From contig NZ_MVOL01000015.1 in NCBI RefSeq assembly GCF_002018875.1, forward strand, positions 62,001-126,000: 64,000 nt of DNA, in the 5' to 3' direction. Under the pieces are notes generated by a model. It searched no databases and was not told the DNA's origin. It saw only the letters and a program-made list of their open reading frames with translations. Below are positions 34,845 to 44,287 of the stretch, in pieces. How positions within the stretch are numbered: the first letter of the stretch is position 1; each line of letters begins with the position of its first letter. The translations under genes were made by a program, and so were the position numbers. Origin of the DNA: Pseudomonas sp. MF4836. Its GTDB lineage: Bacteria; Pseudomonadota; Gammaproteobacteria; Pseudomonadales; Pseudomonadaceae.

Positions 34845-35960
34845 ATGAAGCGAATGGCCGGACTTTCCGCACTTGCCTTGATTATCTCCAGCACCAGCGG
34901 TTGTGGTTGGATTTGGGGCCCGGAAGGCTACTTCCGTGACCGTGGTAGCGACTACCTGGAAGCGCAACAGACAGCACCGATGCAATTGCCACCTGACGTC
35001 AAGACTGCCAAGCGCCTCGACCCGCTGTTGCCGATCCCGCGCAACGTGGCTGACGACAGCGTCAAGGGCGAGTACGTGGTTCCGCGTCCACAGCCGTTGT
35101 CGGCCGTGGCCGATGCCGGCGACTACACCCTGCAGAAAAGCGGCGACTCGCGTTGGGTCATGGCTCAGCATCCACCGGCTGAAGTCTGGCCCGTGGCAGT
35201 GCAGTTCTTCCAGGACAACGGTTTCCGTCTCGATCAGCAGCGTCCGCAGACGGGCGAGTTCAGTACTAGCTGGCAGCGTTCCGACGAGCTTTCGGCCTCC
35301 GTGGCCAAGCGCATGAGCAGCGCCGGTGTCGGCGCCGACAGCGAAACCCGCGTGCGGGTCCGCATCGAGCCAGGCGTGCAACGCAATACCAGTGAAGTCT
35401 ACGTGGTCAGCGCCGAGCGTCCTGCCGGCAGCACGGCTGACGTCGAGTTCACCAACCGTTCGGTCAATACCGGTCTGGATGCCGCGCTGGTCGACGACAT
35501 GCTCGCCAGCATGAGCCGTATTTCCGAGAAGGGCGGTTCGGTGTCCCTGCTGGCTGCGCGTGATTTCGATACCCCAAGCCGTGTCAGCCTCAGCGAAGAC
35601 GGCAGCGGCAACCCGGTGCTGAACCTGGGCGCAGACCTGGACCGTGCCTGGTCGAGCGTCGGCCGTGCCCTGGAGCAGGGCGAATGGCGGGTTGAAGACA
35701 TCAACCGCAGCCTGGGCCTGTACTACATCAACCTCGCCGAAAAAGCCGAGAAGAAAAACGACGAGCCAGGTTTCTTCGGCAAGTTGTTCGGCAGCAAGCC
35801 GGCCAAGGAAGAAATCGAAGCTCGCGCCGAGCGTTATCAGGTTCGCCTGAGCAAGGTAGGCGAGAACGTCCAGGTCACCGTCGAGAAAAACATCAACACT
35901 GTGGCGCCGGCTGATGTGGCGCGCAAAGTATTGGGCGTGATTCAGGACAACCTGGGCTGA
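34845..35960 (+). CDS. bamC: Outer-membrane assembly lipoprotein BamC
   Basis: 371 aa. Signal peptide MKRMAGLSALALIISSTSGC with an imperfect lipobox (TSGC) conserved in Pseudomonas NlpB/BamC, then the unstructured BamD-binding segment (GYFRDRGSDYLEAQ...RLDPLLPIP) and two helix-grip domains. It is an accessory subunit of the beta-barrel assembly machine. It follows dapA by 17 bp, the classic dapA-nlpB link. Confidence 0.94.
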   Translation: MKRMAGLSALALIISSTSGCGWIWGPEGYFRDRGSDYLEAQQTAPMQLPPDVKTAKRLDPLLPIPRNVADDSVKGEYVVPRPQPLSAVADAGDYTLQKSGDSRWVMAQHPPAEVWPVAVQFFQDNGFRLDQQRPQTGEFSTSWQRSDELSASVAKRMSSAGVGADSETRVRVRIEPGVQRNTSEVYVVSAERPAGSTADVEFTNRSVNTGLDAALVDDMLASMSRISEKGGSVSLLAARDFDTPSRVSLSEDGSGNPVLNLGADLDRAWSSVGRALEQGEWRVEDINRSLGLYYINLAEKAEKKNDEPGFFGKLFGSKPAKEEIEARAERYQVRLSKVGENVQVTVEKNINTVAPADVARKVLGVIQDNLG

Positions 35961-35964
35961 TCAA

Positions 35965-36723
35965 ATGCGTTTTGCCGTTCTCGGCAGTGGTAGCCAAGGG
36001 AATGGCACGCTGATAGTCAGCAATGACACCTATGTGCTGGTGGATTGCGGTTTCTCCTTGCGTGAAACCGAGCGGCGCCTGCTGCGCCTGGGGGTTCACC
36101 CCGCGCAGCTGAGTGCGATTCTGGTGACCCACGAACATGCCGACCACGTGCATGGCGTGGGTTTGCTGTCTCGGCGCTACAATCTACCGGTCTACCTCAG
36201 TCGCGGTACCTTGCGCGGGATGCGCAAGCCGGTTGAGGTCGCGGGCTTTTTGGCCGGTGGCGAGCAGTTGCAGATCGGTGCGTTGAGCATCGGCGTGATC
36301 GCCGTCGCCCACGACGCCCAGGAACCTACGCAATTTGTCTTCAGTGACGGTCAGCGGCGCTTTGGCCTGCTGACCGACCTGGGGTCTTATTGCGCCGGCG
36401 TGCTGGAGGGCTACAGCGGCCTGGATGCCTTGATGATCGAGGCCAATCACTGCCGTGACCTGCTCGCACGTGGGCATTACCCGACCTTTCTCAAGCAGCG
36501 GGTCGGTGGGCAAGAAGGACATCTGAACAACCACCAGGCCGCAAACCTGGTGGCCGAGTTGGGCTGGCAAGACCTGCAACACCTGGTCCTGGCTCATCTG
36601 AGCAGCAAGAACAACCTGCCGCAGCTGGCCCGGCAATGTTTTGTCGACACCCTCGGGTGCGACCCGGACTGGCTGCAATTGGCCGATCAAGATTCAGGGC
36701 TCGACTGGCGACACATCGCCTAG
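35965..36723 (+). CDS. MBL-fold metallohydrolase (YycJ/VicX-like)
   Basis: 252 aa. Metal-binding motif HEHADH at residues 56-61 (ILVTHEHADHVHGV), downstream ligands in MIEANHCRDLL and LAHLSSKNN. It belongs to the metallo-beta-lactamase fold branch containing YycJ/WalJ, implicated in exonuclease or cell-wall/DNA coordination roles. It starts four bases after bamC and precedes purC by 28 bp, so it is part of the same operon. The substrate is unknown. Confidence 0.88.
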   Translation: MRFAVLGSGSQGNGTLIVSNDTYVLVDCGFSLRETERRLLRLGVHPAQLSAILVTHEHADHVHGVGLLSRRYNLPVYLSRGTLRGMRKPVEVAGFLAGGEQLQIGALSIGVIAVAHDAQEPTQFVFSDGQRRFGLLTDLGSYCAGVLEGYSGLDALMIEANHCRDLLARGHYPTFLKQRVGGQEGHLNNHQAANLVAELGWQDLQHLVLAHLSSKNNLPQLARQCFVDTLGCDPDWLQLADQDSGLDWRHIA

Positions 36724-36751
36724 CCCACCTACCTAGCAAGCGGAGCCCATC

Positions 36752-37465
36752 ATGGAAAAACGTGAAGAACTCTACCGCGGCAAAGCCAAGTCGGTTTACA
36801 AGACCGACGACGCCGACCGCTTGATCCTGCTGTTTCGCAACGACACCTCGGCGTTCGACGGCAAGCGCATCGAACAACTCGACCGCAAAGGCATGGTGAA
36901 CAACAAGTTCAACGCCTTCATCATGCAAAAACTCGAAGCGGCCGGCGTGCCGACTCAGTTCGACAAGTTGCTGGGCGACAACGAGTGCCTGGTGAAGAAG
37001 CTCGACATGATCCCGGTCGAGTGTGTGGTGCGTAACTACGCTGCCGGTAGCCTGGTCAAGCGCCTGGGCGTGGAAGAGGGCATCAAGCTCAATCCTTACA
37101 CCTTCGAACTGTTCCTCAAGGACGACGCCAAGGGCGACCCGTTCATCAACGAATCCCACGTCGTGGCATTCGGTTGGGGCACTGCCGAGCAACTGGTGCG
37201 CATGAAAGAACTGTCGCTCAAGGTCAACGAAGTCCTGAGCAAGCTGTTCGACGATGCCGGCCTGCTGCTGGTCGACTTCAAACTTGAATTCGGCGTGTTC
37301 CGTGACGGCTCCATCGTCCTGGGCGACGAGTTCAGCCCGGACGGCTGCCGCCTGTGGGACAAGGACACCAAGAAGAAGATGGACAAAGATCGCTTCCGCC
37401 AGGGCCTCGGTGACGTTATCGAAGCCTACGAAGAAGTCGCCAACCGTCTTGGCGTACCGCTTTAA
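36752..37465 (+). CDS. purC: SAICAR synthetase PurC
   Basis: 237 aa. ATP-grasp-like SAICAR synthetase with YRGKAKSVYKTDD, LLFRNDTSAFDGKR, VECVVRNYAAGSLVKRLGVEEG and VDFKLEFGVFRDGSIVLGDEFSPDGCRLWD. It ligates aspartate to CAIR in purine synthesis. ATG 36752 has the spaced ribosome binding site AGCGGAGCCC. Last gene of the dapA operon. Confidence 0.97.
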   Translation: MEKREELYRGKAKSVYKTDDADRLILLFRNDTSAFDGKRIEQLDRKGMVNNKFNAFIMQKLEAAGVPTQFDKLLGDNECLVKKLDMIPVECVVRNYAAGSLVKRLGVEEGIKLNPYTFELFLKDDAKGDPFINESHVVAFGWGTAEQLVRMKELSLKVNEVLSKLFDDAGLLLVDFKLEFGVFRDGSIVLGDEFSPDGCRLWDKDTKKKMDKDRFRQGLGDVIEAYEEVANRLGVPL

Positions 37466-37548
37466 CCGACGCAAGCATCTGATAGCACGGAAAAATTTAG
37501 CCTAGGGGGTTCGCTTCCGGCAAAAGTGTTGTTATGATGCGCGCCGTT

Positions 37549-37638
37549 GGAGAGATGCCAGAGTGGCCGAATGGGACGGATTCGAAATCCGTTGTACCTT
37601 CACCGGTACCTAGGGTTCGAATCCCTATCTCTCCGCCA
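37549..37638 (+). tRNA. tRNA-Ser (anticodon CGA)
   Basis: 90 nt with encoded CCA. Acceptor stem GGAGAGA/TCTCTCC, anticodon loop TTCGAAA giving CGA, a long variable arm (TACCTTCACCGGTA) typical of serine tRNA and T-loop GGTTCGAATCC. It decodes UCG. Confidence 0.97.
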
Positions 37639-37645
37639 TATTTAG

Positions 37646-37681
37646 AAAGCCCCGTAGCTCAATGAGTTACGGGGCTTTTTT
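37646..37681 (+). terminator. Terminator after tRNA-Ser
   Basis: AAGCCCCGTA pairs with TTACGGGGCTT around a 10-nt loop (GCTCAATGAG), followed by a T tract. Confidence 0.88.
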
Positions 37682-38247
37682 GTGTCTGCTTATAGTGCTC
37701 GTTTGTACTGCTGCTCTGGCATCCATCGCCTTCATTTTGAACCCATTCCCGCTTGTCGCACCCAGCGCGCCTCGTAGAGGCTTGTAGGCTGTTTTAAGCC
37801 TGTCTTCTCAGTAAAGACGGCATGTCTCCAATTCATGGTTGGCGAAAATCACCCATAGTCATCATGCGCAAGACCCGGCCGAGTGGCTGATGCTCGCATG
37901 ACGGGGTATGCCCCTCTCTTTCTGGTGGCGCGTTGCCCTTGCTGCGCTGTGAGCCGGGCTCTTGTTGTGGCCTCATTCGCCGGTAACTGCTCAATGCCGA
38001 TAGAAATAAAGGCATGACGACAGTGGGTAAACGGCGCTCGCCCGATTCATATTGTCTGATGCAGTGATGCGATAGCTAGGAAGCGTCCTACTTGCGCCTA
38101 GGAAACTTCCTATTTGATGTGGGTGCGGTATCTATAAAATAGATGTCAGTGCTAAAAGAGCGCGATGTTCACTTGTTGAAAGAGCTCTCTGTTGCTTTTG
38201 TCTTGAATTGTGAAGGTCTTGTAGTTGTTAACTTCAATAGGGACGAA
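37682..38247. other. Upstream region of the orphan adhesin
   Basis: 566 bp with no supported gene. The right end carries a paired palindromic operator and a likely -10 (separate entries). The rest shows nothing recognisable. Confidence 0.5.
38077..38112. promoter_or_regulatory. Paired TAGGAA-TTCCTA operator before the orphan adhesin
   Basis: TAGGAAGCGTCCTA (38077-38090) and TAGGAAACTTCCTA (38099-38112), centres 22 bp apart, two helical turns. The second abuts the expected -35, and TATAAA at 38133-38138 is a good -10. The same motif precedes the fimbrial operon (44361-44396). The heptad resembles the TTTCCTA inverted sites of NarL/FixJ-class regulators such as BvgA. Confidence 0.6.
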
Positions 38248-39057
38248 ATGAAACATAAAATTTCAATCGACTTCGGGCTTTCAATAGTGTTGTTAGTTTT
38301 TTTAGCGACCCAAGCCCATGCCATAGACCTGGCTGTGCAATCAATCAGCGGCTCAACGTATGTCATCAGGGTTTCTAATTGGTCAACTCAAGATCTTACG
38401 AACTCAAACTGTGTCAGGGCGGGCAGATGTGGGCTTAGCTTGAGTGCCACTTTTTTTGGGGGAGCAACAGTAGCGTTTAATCCTTTCACTGCCATTGGGC
38501 CGTTCGATTCCAGCAAGACGACTCCAGTCACACTGGGTGAGATGAGGTCTCAACTTGATTCACTTGGATTCTCCAACCCGTTTACAGTATCAGTGGTTTT
38601 CCCACCATTCTCCGGTGCTCGCTGTATATATATGTCGTCCGGCGCCGCAAATGGGGCAGGGAGGTCGAGTATTACCGGTTGCTTTCCTCTGGTAGTGGCA
38701 CCGGAGCCGGTGAAATGTAATATCAGTGGCAATACAAATATCGATCATAGAGCACTGTTGAGCAACGCTCTGGCCGGCGCTCAAGCTTCGACTCAGTTAA
38801 GCCTTACTTGTGGTGGGGCTGCCAAAGTCATCGTTCGTGCAACTCGTACAAACTCCTATGGGGTTATGCTCAGGAGCGATGACAGTCTTTATTCCGAGGT
38901 GAAGATCAACGGTGTGGATGCCACTGATGGCATCACTGTATCCGTTGCCAATAATTTGAGCTCCGCAATCAGTATCACGTCGACTTTAAAAGTAAGAGGA
39001 ACAGTCGCTCCAGGCCCGTTTTCCGGTTCTACAGTAGTGACAATCAATGTCCTTTGA
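38248..39057 (+). CDS. Orphan two-domain fimbrial (tip adhesin-like) protein
   Basis: 269 aa from ATG 38248, where a signal peptide begins (MKHKISIDFGLSIVLLVFLATQAHA); the frame is open back to 38143 but without a signal. The N-terminal domain (about 26-155) has paired cysteines and no close known match. The C-terminal pilin-like domain begins near PVKCNISGNTNIDH and ends in a beta-strand-rich tail (GPFSGSTVVTINVL), the usual donor-strand-competent layout of chaperone-usher tip adhesins (MrpH/MrkD-like). It is monocistronic, low in GC and convergent with the fimbrial operon at 39210-44287. It probably uses that operon's chaperone and usher. Confidence 0.7.
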   Translation: MKHKISIDFGLSIVLLVFLATQAHAIDLAVQSISGSTYVIRVSNWSTQDLTNSNCVRAGRCGLSLSATFFGGATVAFNPFTAIGPFDSSKTTPVTLGEMRSQLDSLGFSNPFTVSVVFPPFSGARCIYMSSGAANGAGRSSITGCFPLVVAPEPVKCNISGNTNIDHRALLSNALAGAQASTQLSLTCGGAAKVIVRATRTNSYGVMLRSDDSLYSEVKINGVDATDGITVSVANNLSSAISITSTLKVRGTVAPGPFSGSTVVTINVL

Positions 39058-39209
39058 GGCACCCGTTTGCGCCTGGTTTCATAAGCAAATGTGAAGACGA
39101 GTTCGATGCAACGTAGAGCAGTGAACTGTTGTAGCCGCTGTCGAAGGCTGCGCTGGCCAGAACGACCAACCTCTCTCGATATTCAGCACACCCAGTGACT
39201 TCAAGACGC

Positions 39210-40220
39210 TCAGTTGTACTCGATCACATAGCTCATTTCGGCGTCCGCCCTCCCAGGGGTCATGCTTGCTCCCGACTTGACGTATCGCGCTTTGATGGGC
39301 AGTCGATAAACCTCGCCTTGGCTGTCGGTGTGATCCCAGTCCATGGTCAAGGCATTGCTTTTACTGAAAGGCAGAGGCCGGCCTTTGTCATTTTCCAGCG
39401 CCAGTTGTACGCCCTTCGCGCCCTTGTCCTGGGCTGCCAAGTTCAATAAACCGGCACCTGCATTGCTTCCTTCAAAGTAGATTTTGACTGGAGGCGCTTT
39501 CTCGTGGCTCAAGCCCATGCAGCGTATATCCAGACTAACGTGCTTAATCGGCGCTTGGTTAGTGTTAAGTTGGGATAAAGCAGCCTTGCCCATGGGGACA
39601 TTCAAGAGTGGGGCAGTTGATGTGCAGCCGGAAAAATAGTATTCATTTTTTACGTTTACCTGAACGCTTCCTTTTGTCGATTGTGCTGTCCAGCCATCGA
39701 GGACCATTTCAAAATCGGGTTCCAAGGTGACTGAGGTTGAAGACCCAATGCTTGAGCCTGTTCGAATAAATTCTGCGACCAGCGTTCGTAAGAAGAAACT
39801 ATAGGTCCAGTTATTTCCTGGTCCCATTTGAAAGGGCAGCTGGCCCATGTTGGGAATGGCTTTGTATCTTACGCCCACCCCAGGTATCCCGCTTTCATAC
39901 ACATTGTTAAAACCTGGCACATTTTCCCTGGGGTGGGTCAGCTTTATATAGGCACCCACGTTAAGTATGTCGTTGGTGCAAATTGCGGTGCCGTCGAGGT
40001 TGTCTGTTTCAATGTTGACACTGCCAAGCACTTGGCCCACAGATACCTTGGCCAGCGTTAGGTTAAGGGACGGAGTATTGAAGGTGCTGTGCCAGGTGGC
40101 CGTGCTTATAGGGTCTCTCTTGTAGTAACTGGCGCTCCAATAACAACTGGCTGCGCTAGGGGTTGCAGTAACGAATAGCAAGCTCATAAGGGTGCTGAGT
40201 GTGAGTGTATTTGGTTTCAT
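39210..40220 (-). CDS. Fimbrial tip adhesin of the chaperone-usher operon
   Basis: 336 aa with a signal peptide (TLSTLMSLLFVTATPSAAS). The N-terminal receptor-type domain (about 25-195) has Cys pairs; the C-terminal pilin domain (about 200-336) has CTSTAPLLNVPMGKAALSQL and ends DAEMSYVIEYN, with the conserved penultimate Tyr of pilins. It is last in the operon after the usher, the usual adhesin position. The receptor is unknown. Confidence 0.82.
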   Translation of the reverse strand: MKPNTLTLSTLMSLLFVTATPSAASCYWSASYYKRDPISTATWHSTFNTPSLNLTLAKVSVGQVLGSVNIETDNLDGTAICTNDILNVGAYIKLTHPRENVPGFNNVYESGIPGVGVRYKAIPNMGQLPFQMGPGNNWTYSFFLRTLVAEFIRTGSSIGSSTSVTLEPDFEMVLDGWTAQSTKGSVQVNVKNEYYFSGCTSTAPLLNVPMGKAALSQLNTNQAPIKHVSLDIRCMGLSHEKAPPVKIYFEGSNAGAGLLNLAAQDKGAKGVQLALENDKGRPLPFSKSNALTMDWDHTDSQGEVYRLPIKARYVKSGASMTPGRADAEMSYVIEYN

Positions 40221-40317
40221 GTGAGTTATCCGTTTTGATAGTAAAAACCTCGGCTGGGCTCTGATAGGAAGAGCGTCTCATCAGCGGTTTTTAAACGTTA
40301 ATTGATGTGCCTTGCGC

Positions 40318-42813
40318 TCACATATTTAGGTCGCGGCAGACCGTCTTGATACGGTCATAAGCGTTTTCCTTATTTCTTTGCGGCAGTGTGTAATCTGCCA
40401 GGCAAGCGCCGTCTTTCCATTCAACTTTCAATTGGCCGCTGTCTTTGATACCGAATGCCAGCAAGCGCGAGAGGTTGTCCACCACCCCAAGGCTTTTACC
40501 GTCCTGGTCACGGGCCATGGCGCCAAATGGAATACTTGCGGCATTCTCCCGCGTCAGTTCGAACTGCACCCGGCGTCCGGACTCGGCGGAAAAACGCGCG
40601 TGAACAATGGCGCCACGGCGGGGCACGACCTGCTGTGAAGTGTTTTCCAATTCCACTTCCGAGCCCAGGGTGGAGGTTTCCACGCTGAGCCAATTGCGCC
40701 GATACGGCTGTACATAGTTGGCGATGGCGTAGCCCGAACGGTCGGTGACCACCGAAGATGAAGAGTCCAGTCCGACGCCTTCCACGCCTGGCACCTCCAC
40801 CAGGGCAAAGGTTTCACCAACAGACTGGCCCAGCGTCACCCCACCGCCGTGCACAACCACGGCCCCGCTGGCCCCGAGGTCGTAGTGGGTGGTGTCCCTG
40901 GACTGTGAATAGGTCCCGCTCAAGCTGCTGTAGCGGTTATCCCAACCCACACCGAAGGATCCGGATGCATCGCTTTCTCGGCTGTAGCCGGCCTGGACGT
41001 TGTAGTTGAGCGTGTTCTGCTCATCGAGGTAGCCGGAGACTCCGCTTTGCACACTGGAATCGCCTTGCTGCGATGCCACCGCAGAGGTATAGAGTCGTGC
41101 CGAGCGGGCCGAACTGCCCAGGGGCAGGCTGATGGATGCGGTGAACTGACTGTTCTGCCGCCCGGCGATGCCGGCATTTTCGGTGCGCGAGACGGCCAGG
41201 CTGTAGTTGGCTTTGTACAGGCTGGAGCTGTAGCCCATCTGGTAGCGGCGGGTGCGCCCTGTGTCATTCCAGTAGCTGGTTTCACCGACGCTGACAAATA
41301 CCGAGCCGGACCTGCCCAAGGTCTGGTTGATGTTGAGGTCGAGCCGGCTCTTTTGCTGGCCGCGCAGTGAGCCGTCTATGTATTCCAGGGCATCCACGTG
41401 CTGGCCGAAGGTTCGGTAACCCTCGGTGGAGTAGCGGTAACCGACCATGGTGAAGGTGGTGTCGGTGCGGTTGAAGGTCTTGGAGTAGAGGAACCGCGCA
41501 CTCTGCCCGGCCTTCTTGCCCGAGGGCGTTTCCGAGCGGCTGTTGGTGGCATCCAGCGACATGCCGCCGATTGCGGTGTTGAGCCCGACGCCGAGGTTGA
41601 CGGCTTGATACTGGTTGGCTGAAAGCACGCCGCCATAGCCGGTGAAGTTTTCGCTCAAGCCATAGATCAGCGTGCCCTGGCTGAAGTTGGGCGAGGCTTG
41701 GGTGTTGTTGCGGTATTCGCCGGCGGCCAGGTTGTAGCGCAGGCTGCCGCGTCTGATCATCACCGGCAGGAAGGAATAGGCCTGCGAGTATTTGCGCTCG
41801 CGGCCATCGGCTTCGATGATGGTGACTTCCAGGTCGCCGTTGGAACCGCCGGGGTAGATATCGGTGATTTCGAAAGCGCCTGGAGACACCGAGGAGGAAT
41901 GTATCAGGTAGCCATTCTGGCGTACTTCCACCGTGGCATTGGTTTCGGCGATGCCGCGCACGACAGGTGAATAGCCAATTTCGTTATCGGGCAACATGCC
42001 GATGTCGGAGCCGACCTGGACCCCACGAAAGCGCACGCTGTCGAAAATATCACCCGCGGTGTACAACTCGCCCAGCGACAGTTTGCCTTGCAGGCGCGTC
42101 AGGTCGCGCTCGATGTAGGTCCGGTTGCTCTTGAAACGTGCCGCCACTCCGGAGCTGCCGCTGACGGAGGAGTCGTTGCGCAGGCGCCAGGCCCCGATAT
42201 TCAAGCCGTTGCGCAAGCCGACATAGCCGTAGTCATTGCGAGTGCCTGCTGTGGTATTGCGGCTGAAGTTGCTCTGGTAGTTGCTATAGAACGCGGTGAT
42301 GCCTTGATCCCACAGGGACGCGTCGACGTAACTTTGCGAGCGGCGTGAGATGTAGAGCTGGGGAATGCTCAGCCGCAGTTCCAGATTGTTGAGGTCGAAG
42401 TGGGTCGATGCGCCGGGAATGGCGGTAATGTTCAGCGTCATGTCATCGGGGGAATCGCTGAGCACAATGGCGTCCCTTTCCAGGCGCTGTATGTCTACAC
42501 CCATGTCACGCAGCAAGCCCAGACTCAGCTGGGGGGCGACTTCAGCATCCTCTGTTGCAATGAACACGATGTCCTGGCGTTTCCAGAGTGCCTGGTTGAC
42601 CAAGATGTCAACGCTGTAAGTGCCGGGCATGATCCCGCTGCCGGTCTCGAAGTACTTTAAATCGACTGCGGACGCGCCTCTCTTTTTAAGAAAGGACTGG
42701 TTGAACTCCATTGAAAACCCGGCCGCCGAGTAGAGCATGCTCATAGCAGCCAAGAGCGATAGTTTTCGCCTCGGATGAACTAAGAGTTCTATTTTTTTTT
42801 GAAAAAAAAGCAT
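40318..42813 (-). CDS. Outer-membrane fimbrial usher (FimD/PapC family)
   Basis: 831 aa. Signal peptide, N-terminal chaperone-binding domain (MEFNQSFLKKRGASAVDLKYFETGSGIMPGTYSVDILVN), 24-strand barrel (about 135-660) with the plug region after VRGIAETNATVEVRQNGYLIH, and C-terminal domains (LVEVPGVEGVGLDSSSSVVTDRSGYAI; RGAIVHARFSAESGRRVQFEL). It threads pilus subunits across the outer membrane. The region upstream of ATG 42813 has no strong Shine-Dalgarno and is T-rich (a run of T codons for Phe). Third gene of the operon. Confidence 0.94.
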   Translation of the reverse strand: MLFFQKKIELLVHPRRKLSLLAAMSMLYSAAGFSMEFNQSFLKKRGASAVDLKYFETGSGIMPGTYSVDILVNQALWKRQDIVFIATEDAEVAPQLSLGLLRDMGVDIQRLERDAIVLSDSPDDMTLNITAIPGASTHFDLNNLELRLSIPQLYISRRSQSYVDASLWDQGITAFYSNYQSNFSRNTTAGTRNDYGYVGLRNGLNIGAWRLRNDSSVSGSSGVAARFKSNRTYIERDLTRLQGKLSLGELYTAGDIFDSVRFRGVQVGSDIGMLPDNEIGYSPVVRGIAETNATVEVRQNGYLIHSSSVSPGAFEITDIYPGGSNGDLEVTIIEADGRERKYSQAYSFLPVMIRRGSLRYNLAAGEYRNNTQASPNFSQGTLIYGLSENFTGYGGVLSANQYQAVNLGVGLNTAIGGMSLDATNSRSETPSGKKAGQSARFLYSKTFNRTDTTFTMVGYRYSTEGYRTFGQHVDALEYIDGSLRGQQKSRLDLNINQTLGRSGSVFVSVGETSYWNDTGRTRRYQMGYSSSLYKANYSLAVSRTENAGIAGRQNSQFTASISLPLGSSARSARLYTSAVASQQGDSSVQSGVSGYLDEQNTLNYNVQAGYSRESDASGSFGVGWDNRYSSLSGTYSQSRDTTHYDLGASGAVVVHGGGVTLGQSVGETFALVEVPGVEGVGLDSSSSVVTDRSGYAIANYVQPYRRNWLSVETSTLGSEVELENTSQQVVPRRGAIVHARFSAESGRRVQFELTRENAASIPFGAMARDQDGKSLGVVDNLSRLLAFGIKDSGQLKVEWKDGACLADYTLPQRNKENAYDRIKTVCRDLNM

Positions 42814-42918
42814 GCGTGTACCGTCTGGAGTTTAAGTGCTTTCGCCGGGGTTACTAATATCAACTGACGTGAGAGTGTCGAAGGCTAGTTTCGGAAGTTT
42901 GTAATTTTGAAAAAACTT

Positions 42919-43635
42919 TTAGCGCGTAACAGCCGTGAATTTATCCAGCCCACCATAGTCATTGACACATTCAAACTCGACAGTACCGGTAGAAGATAAA
43001 GTCCCTTGCCATCCGCTGATGGGCAACGTAACGGTCGACCCCGGTTTGATCATGCGTTCTTTAACCCGATAGGTTAAGGAGCCAACGCCCAACTTCAGGG
43101 ATGACAGGGATACGTGAAACGCGGAGGGGTTAGTCACTTCAAGCCCTTTGGCATTGATCTTCCATTGCAACTGTTTAGGCGCTTCAGCGGCACTGCCTGG
43201 TAGGCCTACGGGGCGATAGAACACCTTGATCTTTTGTCGCAATGCAATTTGCAGAATATTTTCATCCGCCGATTTTGGCGGGATTTCCTGGACGCTCAGC
43301 CAATACACCGACTCCTGCTGCTGATTGGCGCCCTTACCGTAATAAAACACCCGCAGCAATTGTTGCCTGTTGCTACCCAGGCGGCTGAGTGCAGGTGTGA
43401 TGGCGAAGGGCATTTCACGGTCTTGCGCCGTTTCACTGACATCATCCGGATCAATCCAGGATTGGATCATGATGTCCTGGGCGCCCTGGTTCTTGACCAG
43501 GATGGATGATTCCTTGCTGGGGGCGGTAAAGATCAGGCGGGTACCCCCCAGGGTGATGGCCCCATGGGACATCACCGGGGCCAGTAACAGTGCAACTGGC
43601 AGGGCCAGGCGGATAAGAGGAAATAAGAAGGTCAT
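42919..43635 (-). CDS. Periplasmic pilus chaperone (PapD family)
   Basis: 238 aa with a signal peptide. Domain 1 begins AITLGGTRLIFTAPSKESSILVKNQG; the subunit-binding G1 strand region ILQIALRQKIKVFYRP has the conserved basic residues; domain 2 is about residues 150-238. It holds subunits by donor-strand complementation. ATG 43635 follows AAGGAGTCCT, 46 bp after the major pilin. Confidence 0.93.
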   Translation of the reverse strand: MTFLFPLIRLALPVALLLAPVMSHGAITLGGTRLIFTAPSKESSILVKNQGAQDIMIQSWIDPDDVSETAQDREMPFAITPALSRLGSNRQQLLRVFYYGKGANQQQESVYWLSVQEIPPKSADENILQIALRQKIKVFYRPVGLPGSAAEAPKQLQWKINAKGLEVTNPSAFHVSLSSLKLGVGSLTYRVKERMIKPGSTVTLPISGWQGTLSSTGTVEFECVNDYGGLDKFTAVTR

Positions 43636-43650
43636 AGGACTCCTTGTGGC

Positions 43651-43672
43651 GAGGAGGGCTCAGGCCCTCCTC
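43651..43672 (-). promoter_or_regulatory. 9-bp perfect hairpin just after the major pilin gene
   Basis: GAGGAGGGC (43651-43659), loop TCAG, GCCCTCCTC (43664-43672), in the gap between pilin stop and chaperone start. No T tract. Such structures commonly let pilin mRNA exceed chaperone and usher mRNA. Confidence 0.7.
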
Positions 43673-43681
43673 AGGTCTTGC

Positions 43682-44287
43682 TTACTGGTAGGTGATGGTG
43701 AACGGCATGTTTGCAGATGCCGCACCTGTTCCCAGTTCCCCACCGTTCTTGACGTAAGCGGCACGAATGTTCAGGTCCGCGGTGTATTTCTTCTTGCCGG
43801 TACCGTCGTCAGCTTCTACCAGTGCCGCAGTGAAGTACTCGCCAGCCCGCAGGTTGAGCAATTTATTGCTGGTGTCATAGATACCGATGCCAACACCCTT
43901 GGCGCCACCAGGCTCAAGCGCCAGCAGAGCGTTATTGTTGCTATCAAAACCGCTGCCACTGGCTGGGTCGAAGGCCACTTTGACGCCTGTCAAACCAGTA
44001 CCGGTGTTGCCGCAGTCGAGGCTGAGGTTGATGTTCTTGCCCGCTGCAATGGACGAGTTGGCGCCACTGGCGGAGCCAAGCGAGTCCATTGACACTTTGC
44101 CCATCGGTACGTTGATGATCTGCTTGCCATTTTCCGTACCGGCCGAAGTACCGGAGCCGCCGGTAATAGCGCATGAAGCAGCGACAATATCGCCGGTGAA
44201 CTTGAGGGTGCCGTCACTGGCCATGACGGAACTTGCCAACAGGCTGGCCGTGATCAACGAAAGGAACTTTATGTGCGTAATCTTCAT
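43682..44287 (-). CDS. Major fimbrial subunit (type 1-like pilin)
   Basis: 201 aa from ATG 44287 (the frame is open to 44449). Signal peptide ends at SSVMA; the mature pilin starts SDGTLKFTGDIVAASCAI and has two Cys (DIVAASC and SLDCGNTG), a conserved NVPMGKVSMDSLG stretch and the terminal ADLNIRAAYVKNG...ANMPFTITYQ with the penultimate Tyr. First gene of the four-gene operon and the expected shaft subunit. Confidence 0.92.
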   Translation of the reverse strand: MKITHIKFLSLITASLLASSVMASDGTLKFTGDIVAASCAITGGSGTSAGTENGKQIINVPMGKVSMDSLGSASGANSSIAAGKNINLSLDCGNTGTGLTGVKVAFDPASGSGFDSNNNALLALEPGGAKGVGIGIYDTSNKLLNLRAGEYFTAALVEADDGTGKKKYTADLNIRAAYVKNGGELGTGAASANMPFTITYQ

